This document shows positions 57,748 through 64,000 of a DNA stretch of 64,000 nucleotides, piece by piece; position 1 is the stretch's first letter, and every line of letters starts with the position of its first letter. The stretch is from Streptosporangium lutulentum. Its GTDB lineage: Bacteria > Actinomycetota > Actinomycetes > Streptosporangiales > Streptosporangiaceae. The stretch lies in contig NZ_JAUSQU010000001.1 in assembly GCF_030811455.1 (NCBI RefSeq), positions 4,588,001 to 4,652,000 of the forward strand, given 5' to 3'. The notes under the pieces were generated by a model that was given only the letters and a program-made list of their open reading frames with translations, had not been told where the DNA came from and made no database searches. Both the position numbers and the translations under genes were made by a program.

Positions 57748-58955
57748 CGCCGCTCTTTCTCTCCTCCGGACACGGCGTCGGCCGTGACGTCTTCCTGGAG
57801 AGCGCCGTCCTTCGCGGGCACGGTGCTCTCCTTCGCCGGCGCGTCGTCCTCCGCCGGTTCGGTCACGACGACGCTCTGAGGCGTGCCTTCGGGCTCATTG
57901 GCGAGGACGTCGTGCGTTCCGGCGTCCTCGTCGGCGGGACCGGGCTCGTCGGCCTGGTCGGACGGATGCGCCGGGTCGACGGAGTTCGCGGCGCCCGGCG
58001 CGCTCGCGATCGTCTCCGGCCCCTCGTCTCTCGCCGTCCCCTCGCCGTCCTCGGGCGTGTCGGCCTGGTCGGACGGGTGCGCCGGGTCGGCGGCGGAACC
58101 CTCGATGTCCGGCGAGCCCAGGGTGGGCTCCGGCGTCGCGCCGACCGGCTCGTCGTTGGTCTTGTTCCTGGCGTACCAGAAGTAGATCATCGCGCCGATG
58201 AACACGACGATCGAGGTCCACTGGTTGAGCCGCAGGCCGAGGATGTGGTGGGCGGTGTCCACCCGCAGTCCCTCGATCCAGAACCGGCCCACGGTGTAGC
58301 CGGCGAGGTAGAGCGCGAACACCCGGCCGTGGCGCAGGGCGAACTTGCGCCCGATCCAGATCAGGGCCAGGCCCAGCGCCAGGTCCCAGAGCGATTCGTA
58401 CAGGAACGTGGGGTGGTAGGTGTCCACGCCCGGCACCGTGCCCGGCCTGTCGGGGTCGATCTCCAGGCCCCACGGCAGGTCGGTGGGCCTGCCGAACAGC
58501 TCCTGGTTGAAGTAGTTGCCCCAGCGGCCGATGGCCTGGGCGATCACGATGCCGGGAGCGATGGTGTCGGCCACCGCGCTCAGGGAGATTCCCCGGTTGC
58601 GGCAGCCGAACCACACGCCCAGGGCGCCGAGCGCGACGGCGCCCCAGATGCCCAGACCGCCGTTCCAGACGTACAGCGCCTCGATCGGCTCATTGGGTGC
58701 GTTGGGACCGAAGTAGAGTTGCCAGTCGGTGATGACGTGGTAAAGACGACCACCGACCAGGCCGAACGGCACGGCCCAGACGGCGAGGTCCACGATCGTG
58801 CCGGGCTCACCGCCCCGGGCGCGCCAACGGCGCTCACCGATGACGACCGCGACGATGACGCCGAGCACGATGCACAGTGCGTAGGCCCGGAGCGGGACCA
58901 CACCGAAGAGATGCCAGACCCCCTGGGAGGGGCTGGGAATCGAGGCGAGGGGCAT
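57744..58955 (-). CDS. lgt: Prolipoprotein diacylglyceryl transferase
   Basis: 403-residue membrane enzyme that transfers diacylglycerol to the lipobox Cys of prolipoproteins, used by the lipoproteins in this window. Motifs: LGGRLYHVITDW-type, AIGRWGNYFNQELFG (signature with essential residues) and a final GRFWIEGLR. The C-terminal 130 residues are a disordered acidic tail with a repeated DPAHPSDQAD. The tail is long even by actinobacterial standards. Sits between the DsbA-like and VIT1-like genes. Confidence 0.95.
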   Translation of the reverse strand: MPLASIPSPSQGVWHLFGVVPLRAYALCIVLGVIVAVVIGERRWRARGGEPGTIVDLAVWAVPFGLVGGRLYHVITDWQLYFGPNAPNEPIEALYVWNGGLGIWGAVALGALGVWFGCRNRGISLSAVADTIAPGIVIAQAIGRWGNYFNQELFGRPTDLPWGLEIDPDRPGTVPGVDTYHPTFLYESLWDLALGLALIWIGRKFALRHGRVFALYLAGYTVGRFWIEGLRVDTAHHILGLRLNQWTSIVVFIGAMIYFWYARNKTNDEPVGATPEPTLGSPDIEGSAADPAHPSDQADTPEDGEGTARDEGPETIASAPGAANSVDPAHPSDQADEPGPADEDAGTHDVLANEPEGTPQSVVVTEPAEDDAPAKESTVPAKDGALQEDVTADAVSGGEKERR

Positions 58956-58982
58956 GTCAGGTGACGTTACCGTGTTCGCAGA

Positions 58983-59735
58983 CTACTTGGCGGCATCCAG
59001 CACGGCCTCTCGCAGCGAGGCCGGTTTGAAGGCCACATCTTCTCCCAGTTCGGTGCCGTTGAGTTTCAGTGTCGGGGTGCCCTTGAGGTTCTGGGTATCC
59101 AGGATCTTGGTGCTGTACGCGGCGTGATCGGCTGCCTTTTCCTGGCCGGTGACGCATTTCTCGAAGTCCGGGGCGGTGACCCCTGCCTCCTTGCCCCAGG
59201 CGACCAGATCGTCGATCTTGAAACCTTCCGCGGTCTCCGAAGGCTGTCCCTTGAACAGCCTGTCGTGGAATTTTATCCACGGGGTCCCGCCGGGGACGCA
59301 GCGGATCGCCGCCCCTGCCCGGACGGAGTTGCCACGCGTGACGGTCGCGGTGAAGATCGTGATCGGGTGGTAGACCACCTTGGCCTTGCCCTCGGCCGCC
59401 AGATTCTTGATCGTGGCGCCGGTGGTCTCCTCCAGCCCCTTGCACGCCGGGCACTGGAAGTCTTCGAAGACGTCCAGGACCGGCTTCTCCACGCCCGCCT
59501 TGGCCATGACGAAGGAGCCGTCCGCGGCCGCGGTGATCGGCGCGATCGCCGTGGTGGCCTGCTCGGACTCGCTGCCCTTGGCCGCGACCCACCAGCCGGC
59601 CCCCACCGCGGCCAGTGCGACCACCGCCGCCGCCGTGATGGTTACCACGCGCCTCACCCGCTCCTTCTGCCGCTGCTCCTCGCGCTGTGCCTTGACGCGG
59701 TCACGCGTCGACTGATCCCGCGCGGCCTTGCCCAT
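58983..59735 (-). CDS. DsbA-like membrane-anchored thiol oxidoreductase
   Basis: 250 residues with an N-terminal basic segment, one transmembrane anchor (about 28-50) and a thioredoxin-fold domain with active site FQCPACKG (CxxC about 93-96) plus the cis-Pro region GTPTLKLNG. DsbA-family proteins introduce disulfides in exported proteins. The ATG shares a base with the MauE stop (TGATG). Confidence 0.92.
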   Translation of the reverse strand: MGKAARDQSTRDRVKAQREEQRQKERVRRVVTITAAAVVALAAVGAGWWVAAKGSESEQATTAIAPITAAADGSFVMAKAGVEKPVLDVFEDFQCPACKGLEETTGATIKNLAAEGKAKVVYHPITIFTATVTRGNSVRAGAAIRCVPGGTPWIKFHDRLFKGQPSETAEGFKIDDLVAWGKEAGVTAPDFEKCVTGQEKAADHAAYSTKILDTQNLKGTPTLKLNGTELGEDVAFKPASLREAVLDAAK

Positions 59736-60304
59736 CAGTGGTTCTCCTTTTCATGGGACTCCTCTCCGCCGCCCTCGATGTCGTCGTATGGTTCCTGCCC
59801 GGGGACCAGCCCCAGCGCGGAGTCGAGCGCGAACCGCCCTGGTGCGAACCAGGCGATGAGCGCGCCGAGCACGAAGAAGCCGAAGTCCCGCACGATGTCG
59901 AAGAGATAGTTGGGCTCCACTCCCGCTTTGAGCGGACCTCCGCCGCCGAAGCAGCCGCAGTCGATCCGCAGCCCGCGGGCCCACGCCGAGGCGATGCCGA
60001 TGACGAAGGCCAGCATGAGCAGTGCCGCGACGATGCCCGCGACCCGAGTGAGCAGCCCGACAATCAGCAACACCCCTAGGACGATCTCCAGGATGGGCAG
60101 GCCGTAGCCGACCACCGTGGCGAGAGAGTATGGAAGTAGTTCGTATGCCTTGACCGCCTGGACAGAAAGCACCGGGGTGCCGATCTTGCCCCAACCAGCG
60201 ACGATCAGCACACCCGCCAGCAACAGACGCGAGACGGTCGTCACCCAGAGTAGCGTCGAACTCACCGCACGCGACCGAAGAGGCGCGAGCTTATCGGAAG
60301 TCAC
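59735..60304 (-). CDS. MauE/DoxX-family membrane protein
   Basis: 189 residues with four membrane helices; VSRLLLAGVLIVAGWGKIG and LRIDCGCFGG (CxC) are characteristic of MauE, which accompanies disulfide-forming or amine-dehydrogenase maturation proteins. The GTG at 60304 has GAAGG 5 nt upstream; another GTG is at 60310. Upstream partner of the DsbA-like gene with a 1-nt overlap. Probably supplies or regenerates oxidised DsbA, inferred from context. Confidence 0.88.
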   Translation of the reverse strand: MTSDKLAPLRSRAVSSTLLWVTTVSRLLLAGVLIVAGWGKIGTPVLSVQAVKAYELLPYSLATVVGYGLPILEIVLGVLLIVGLLTRVAGIVAALLMLAFVIGIASAWARGLRIDCGCFGGGGPLKAGVEPNYLFDIVRDFGFFVLGALIAWFAPGRFALDSALGLVPGQEPYDDIEGGGEESHEKENH

Positions 60305-60578
60305 AAGCACCTTCGTCTCCTATCCCGGGCGCCCGGCGCCGCCGTCCTCTGCGGGTGCCCGCTGTATCTGAAGGAAACCTCATCATGAGCTGAGTAAGCG
60401 TCGGATAAACCGGTCGGCCTAAAACAGAAGGGAGAGTGACGATGGACGGAGTACCACGATAGCAATCTGAGCACTCCAACACGTGGGGAGGGCGGAACGA
60501 CACCGCCGATTCGGCCACTCAGCGTACTCGGACGCATTCCGGAGGTGACGGAAAACGGTCACTCCGCGGGAACGAAAA
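60305..60578. other. Promoter-bearing spacer between trpA and mauE
   Basis: 270 bp with no supported gene, moderately AT-rich at 60375-60460. It should contain the promoter for the six-gene envelope operon; I cannot single out the elements. Confidence 0.4.
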
Positions 60579-60608
60579 AATGCGGCCGTCCCGCTGGACG
60601 GCCGCATT
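60579..60608 (-). terminator. trp operon intrinsic terminator
   Basis: Perfect 13-bp stem (60579-60591 with 60596-60608), 4-nt loop, followed on the minus strand by a T6 run. 14 nt past the trpA stop. One of the best terminators in the window. Confidence 0.95.
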
Positions 60609-60621
60609 CTCAGAGGAACGG

Positions 60622-61416
60622 TCAGCCGCGAACGCCCGCCGCCAGCTCGGCGCCCAGCTCGCGGACCGCGGCCAGGCCGGAGGCCTCGTCAGGGGCGTCC
60701 AGGATGCGGCGGATGAACGCCGAGCCCACGATGACGCCGTCGGCGTAGCCCGCCACCTCCGCGGCCTGCTTGCCAGTGCCGACGCCCAGCCCGACGCAGA
60801 TCGGCAGCCCGGTGTGGGCGCGGGTCCGCTCGACCAGGCCCTTCGCGGCCGAGCCGACCGACTCGCGGGCCCCGGTGACGCCCATCAGCGAGGCCGCGTA
60901 GACGAAGCCGGTGCAGCTGTCGATGACGGCCTTGATGCGCGTCTCCGGAGAGCTCGGCGCGACCAGGAAGACCGTGTCGATCCCGGCCGCGGCGCTGGCC
61001 GCGCGCCAGGGCTCGGACTCCTCGGGGGTCAGGTCGGGCGTGATCGTGCCCGTCCCGCCCGCGTTCGCCAGGTCACGGGCGAAGCGCTCGGCGCCGTAGC
61101 GGTCGATGGGGTTCCAGTACGTCATGACCAGCGTGGCGGCGCCCGTCTTGGCGACGCCCTCGACCGTGCGCAGCACGTCGGCGATGCGGGTGCCGTTGGT
61201 CAGCGCCCTGTGCACGGCGTCCTGGATCGTCGGGCCGTCCATGAGCGGGTCGGAGTACGGCAGGCCGATCTCGATCACATCGCAGCCCGCCTCCACCATG
61301 GCGCTGGCGGCGGCGATCGCACCGTCCTTCGTGGGAAATCCGGCGGGCAGATAGCCGATGAGGGCGGCGCGGTCGTCCGCCTTCGCCTTGGCGAACACCG
61401 TCTGAAGAGTCGTCAT
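60622..61416 (-). CDS. trpA: Tryptophan synthase alpha chain
   Basis: 264 residues. Converts indole-3-glycerol phosphate to indole, passed to TrpB. Catalytic Glu in DVIEIGLPYSDPLMDGP (also the second catalytic Asp), GTGTITPDLTPEES loop and phosphate-binding GVTGAR / GVIVGSAF regions. The ATG at 61416 (MTTLQTVFAKAKADDRAAL) is the canonical start; the frame extends to 61476 with no support. Ends the trpCBA cluster before a terminator. Confidence 0.96.
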   Translation of the reverse strand: MTTLQTVFAKAKADDRAALIGYLPAGFPTKDGAIAAASAMVEAGCDVIEIGLPYSDPLMDGPTIQDAVHRALTNGTRIADVLRTVEGVAKTGAATLVMTYWNPIDRYGAERFARDLANAGGTGTITPDLTPEESEPWRAASAAAGIDTVFLVAPSSPETRIKAVIDSCTGFVYAASLMGVTGARESVGSAAKGLVERTRAHTGLPICVGLGVGTGKQAAEVAGYADGVIVGSAFIRRILDAPDEASGLAAVRELGAELAAGVRG

Positions 61417-61484
61417 CGTTGAGTTCCGTTGCGGTTCGTGGCCTCCGTCCCCTCCGGGTGGCCGGAGGGGAAGCAAGTCGGTCG

Positions 61485-62729
61485 TCAGAGGTTGAAGTAC
61501 TTCATGGCGGTGCCCATGTCCTTGTCCCCGCGACCCGAGAGGTTGACCAGGATGGTCGCCTCCGGGCCCATCTCGCGCCCGAGCTTGAGGGCTCCCGCCA
61601 GCGCGTGCGAGGACTCGATCGCGGGGATGATGCCCTCGGTGCGGGCGAGCAGCGAGAAGGCGTCCATCGCCTCGGCGTCGGTGATGCCGTGGTAGGAGGC
61701 GCGGCCGCTGTCCTTGAGCCAGGCGTGCTCGGGGCCGACACCGGGGTAGTCGAGGCCCGCGGAGATCGAGTGGGACTCGATCGTCTGGCCCTCGTCGTCC
61801 TGCAGGACGTAGGTGCGCGAGCCGTGCAGGACCCCGACGGAGCCCGCGGTGAGCGTGAGGGCGTGCTCACCGCTCTCCAGCCCTCGGCCTCCGGCCTCAT
61901 ATCCGTGCAGCTGGACGCCCTCGTCGTCGAGGAAGGCGTGGAAGATGCCGATCGCGTTGGAGCCGCCGCCGACCGCCGCCGCGATCGCGTCCGGCAGCCT
62001 GCCGGTGAGCTCCAGCATCTGGCGGCGGGCCTCGACGCCGATGATGCGGGCGAAGTCGCGGACGATCTCCGGGAAGGGGTGCGGCCCGGCGATGGTGCCG
62101 AAGAGATAGTGCGTGTGGTCGACGTTGGCGACCCAGTCGCGGAAGGCCTCGTTGATCGCGTCCTTGAGGGTCTGGCTGCCGTTGGTGACCGGGACGACGG
62201 TGGCTCCGAGCAGCTTCATGCGGGCCACGTTGAGCGCCTGGCGCTCGCAGTCGACGGCCCCCATGTAGATCACGCACTCCAGGCCCATCAGGGCGGCGGC
62301 GGTCGCGGTGGCGACGCCGTGCTGGCCGGCACCGGTCTCGGCGATCACCCGGCTCTTGCCCAGCCGCTTGGTCAGCAGGGCCTGGCCGAGCACGTTGTTG
62401 ATCTTGTGTGCGCCGGTGTGCGTCAGGTCCTCGCGCTTGAGGATGATCCGGGCGCCGCCCGCCTGCTCGGCGAAGCGGGGCACCTCGGTCAGCGTGGTCG
62501 GCCGCCCGGCGTAGGTGCGCAGCAGGTGATCGAACTCGCGGAGGAACGCGACGTCGTTCTTGGCCTTGTCGTATTCGGCCGCCACCTCGTCCAGCGCCGG
62601 GATGAGCGCCTCGGGCACGTATCTTCCGCCGAAGATGCCGAACTTGCCGTGAATGTCCGGGTCGTTGCCGTGGGCGCCGTTCCCGGCGAGGTCGGCGGTG
62701 CTGAGAACGGTTCCTTCTTGCGCTGTCAC
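61485..62729 (-). CDS. trpB: Tryptophan synthase beta chain
   Basis: 414 residues. PLP-dependent condensation of indole and serine to tryptophan. PLP-Lys in [26 protein letters not shown]-terminus, glycine-rich phosphate site GGGSNAIG. Starts 3 nt after the trpC stop; no small trpM-like gene intervenes. 68 nt before trpA. Confidence 0.97.
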   Translation of the reverse strand: MTAQEGTVLSTADLAGNGAHGNDPDIHGKFGIFGGRYVPEALIPALDEVAAEYDKAKNDVAFLREFDHLLRTYAGRPTTLTEVPRFAEQAGGARIILKREDLTHTGAHKINNVLGQALLTKRLGKSRVIAETGAGQHGVATATAAALMGLECVIYMGAVDCERQALNVARMKLLGATVVPVTNGSQTLKDAINEAFRDWVANVDHTHYLFGTIAGPHPFPEIVRDFARIIGVEARRQMLELTGRLPDAIAAAVGGGSNAIGIFHAFLDDEGVQLHGYEAGGRGLESGEHALTLTAGSVGVLHGSRTYVLQDDEGQTIESHSISAGLDYPGVGPEHAWLKDSGRASYHGITDAEAMDAFSLLARTEGIIPAIESSHALAGALKLGREMGPEATILVNLSGRGDKDMGTAMKYFNL

Positions 62730-62732
62730 TGC

Positions 62733-63542
62733 TTACTGCCCCTCGGGTCGGGATGCGGGGTGGGCACCGGCGGTGACCAGGTCGACCACGGCGGCCCGCG
62801 GGTCCTTGCCTGTGACCAGGCTCTCGCCGACCAGGACGGCGTCGGCGCCGGCCCTGGCGTAGGCGAGGAGGTCGTGGGGCCCGCGCACGCCCGACTCGGC
62901 GATCTTGATGATGCCTTCGGGAATCTTGGGCGCCAGCTTGGCGAACACCTCGCGGTCCACCTCAAGGGTCTTGAGGTCTCGCGCGTTGATGCCGATGATC
63001 TTAGCTCCGGCGGCGAGCGCCCGGTCGAGCTCCTCTTCGGTGTGCACCTCGACCAGCGGGGTCAGCCCGATCGACTCGGCCCGCTCGATGAGCGAGACCA
63101 GCGCGTTCTGGTCCAGCGCGGCCACGATCAGCAGTGCCAGGTCCGCGCCGTAGGCACGGGCCTCCCAGAGCTGGTAGGAGGTGACGACGAAGTCCTTGCG
63201 CAGCACCGGGATGTCGACGACGGCGCGCACGGCGGCCAGATCGTCGAGGCTGCCGCCGAAGCGGCGTCTCTCGGTCAGCACACTGATGACGTGGGCGCCG
63301 CCCGACTCGTAGTCGGCGGCGAGTGCCGCCGGGTCGGCGATCGCGGCCAGCGCCCCCTTGGACGGGCTCGAACGCTTGACCTCGGCGATGACCGCCACCT
63401 GGTCGCCGCCCAGCGCCGCGTAGGCGTCACGGGGTGCGGGGGCCCGCTCGGCCCGCTCCTTGAGCTCGGCCAGCGATACGCTCTTCTGCCGCTCGGCGAG
63501 GTCGGCCCGAACCCCTTCGAGGATCTCCTCCAGCACGCTCAC
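62733..63542 (-). CDS. trpC: Indole-3-glycerol phosphate synthase
   Basis: 269 residues, TIM-barrel enzyme of tryptophan synthesis. Motifs [48 protein letters not shown] and VGESLV. The GTG start overlaps the stop of a small upstream frame (GTGA) and has GAGGAGG 4 nt upstream. First of trpC-trpB-trpA. Confidence 0.96.
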   Translation of the reverse strand: MSVLEEILEGVRADLAERQKSVSLAELKERAERAPAPRDAYAALGGDQVAVIAEVKRSSPSKGALAAIADPAALAADYESGGAHVISVLTERRRFGGSLDDLAAVRAVVDIPVLRKDFVVTSYQLWEARAYGADLALLIVAALDQNALVSLIERAESIGLTPLVEVHTEEELDRALAAGAKIIGINARDLKTLEVDREVFAKLAPKIPEGIIKIAESGVRGPHDLLAYARAGADAVLVGESLVTGKDPRAAVVDLVTAGAHPASRPEGQ

Positions 63543-63619
63543 TTGTCCTCCTCGCGAAGCTCGGAGGTCAGGTCCGCGAACGTTGCCGTGATCATGGTTC
63601 GCTCGCTCCGCTCGCTCAC
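63539..63619 (-). CDS. Possible small ORF coupled to trpC
   Basis: GTG at 63619 (or ATG at 63595) opens a 26- or 18-codon frame ending in a TGA that overlaps the trpC GTG by 4 nt. Residues from the ATG begin [18 protein letters not shown]; codons have typical GC3 bias. It contains no Trp codons, so it is not a classical attenuator leader. The ribosome-binding site is weak. It may be a coupling peptide or chance. Confidence 0.3.
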   Translation of the reverse strand: MSERSERTMITATFADLTSELREEDK

Positions 63620-63710
63620 GAGTAAGGTCCCTCCCGGTCGATTGCCCTGTCCCGCCGATGGTATCGGCCCAGCCGAGGTCGCCCCACCACCGGGTAACGC
63701 CTATAGGCGA

Positions 63711-64000
63711 CTACGGAGCCAGAAATTCCCCAAAGGGAACATTTCGCACTATCCAAAATGCGATCATTAAAGTGAGAAATATCCATATATAGGCAGTACG
63801 TATAGATTTGCCGTTAAATGGCGCTCCGCGCCAGGAACGCAGTACCCAGCGTCCCCAGAGAACGGCCAGCACCGGCACCATGACCACGAGGAGCGGATTG
63901 AGCCCCAGGGCCGCGACGGGGTCGCCGTGGGCGAGGGCGTACACGCTTCGCAGCCCGCCGCAGCCGGGGCAGTAGAGCCCGGTGAGCATGAGGAACGGGC
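63711..64000 (-). CDS. DUF2752 membrane protein, 5' end beyond window
   Basis: The visible part includes the diagnostic DUF2752 motif PFLMLTGLYCPGCGGLRSVY, with two Cys, then two to three helices and a C-terminal FLAP. The frame stays open to the window edge, so the true start is outside. DUF2752 genes are frequent near trp genes in actinobacteria; function unknown. Confidence 0.85.
   Translation of the reverse strand, partial: PFLMLTGLYCPGCGGLRSVYALAHGDPVAALGLNPLLVVMVPVLAVLWGRWVLRSWRGAPFNGKSIRTAYIWIFLTLMIAFWIVRNVPFGEFLAP

Noticed and set aside
63698-63709. Palindrome cgcctataggcg near trpC, partly shared with 40141-40151
   Set aside because: Only an 11-base match at two unrelated places; too short to claim a regulatory family.

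Overview
The window is high-GC actinobacterial chromosome. Coding strands are strongly GC3-biased, GTG/TTG starts are common, and intergenic spacers are short and GC-rich. Core gene order (coaE, rpsA, polA, a liv transporter, an ANTAR regulator, pyk, gltBD, lgt, trpCBA) resembles the polA-to-trp segment of Streptomyces-type chromosomes. Spo0M, SPFH proteins, a RIO kinase, a CE4 deacetylase and a WD40/NTPase giant suggest a filamentous soil actinomycete, perhaps Streptosporangiaceae; that placement is inference.

Positions 1-9.9 kb hold an MFS exporter divergent from a LysR regulator, a RIO1-like kinase, uvrB, and a cluster of two SPFH membrane proteins plus an arrestin-fold Spo0M protein. Positions 10.1-19.6 kb are the accessory heart of the window. 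A tightly coupled three-gene operon (membrane protein of unknown function, cupin, inositol-monophosphatase-like phosphatase) converges on an SLC13/ArsB-type permease. Divergent from the permease is a 1,895-residue protein with TIR, degenerate metallophosphoesterase, NACHT-type NTPase, pentapeptide-repeat and about 15 WD40 units. This is the best candidate for an unrecognised signalling or defence locus.

Positions 19.8-37.2 kb are mostly housekeeping: coaE, a GNAT, rpsA with a clear promoter and terminator, a polysaccharide deacetylase, polA, a hotdog thioesterase, a polar amino-acid ABC transporter, a small lipoprotein, a complete branched-chain amino-acid transporter, and a PdtaR-like ANTAR regulator. 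Positions 37.3-43.2 kb are plastic. They hold an unusual class I tRNA with a CAA (Leu) anticodon, a LAGLIDADG endonuclease-like gene wedged between it and a tRNA-Tyr, a polypyrimidine minisatellite, a GNAT, a secreted protein, an exact 71-bp copy of part of livF, and an IS982-like element disrupted by an intact IS256-family element.

Positions 43.4-64 kb return to core genes: pyk, a DUF2784 protein, a secreted subtilase, gltD/gltB, an aminopropyltransferase-like enzyme, an envelope operon (MauE, DsbA-like, Lgt, VIT1-like, and two paralogous Cys-containing proteins), trpA/trpB/trpC, and the edge of a DUF2752 gene. Many spacers carry short tandem duplications (units of 17, 21, 35, 42 and 47 bp), so small-scale duplication between genes is a recurring trait here.
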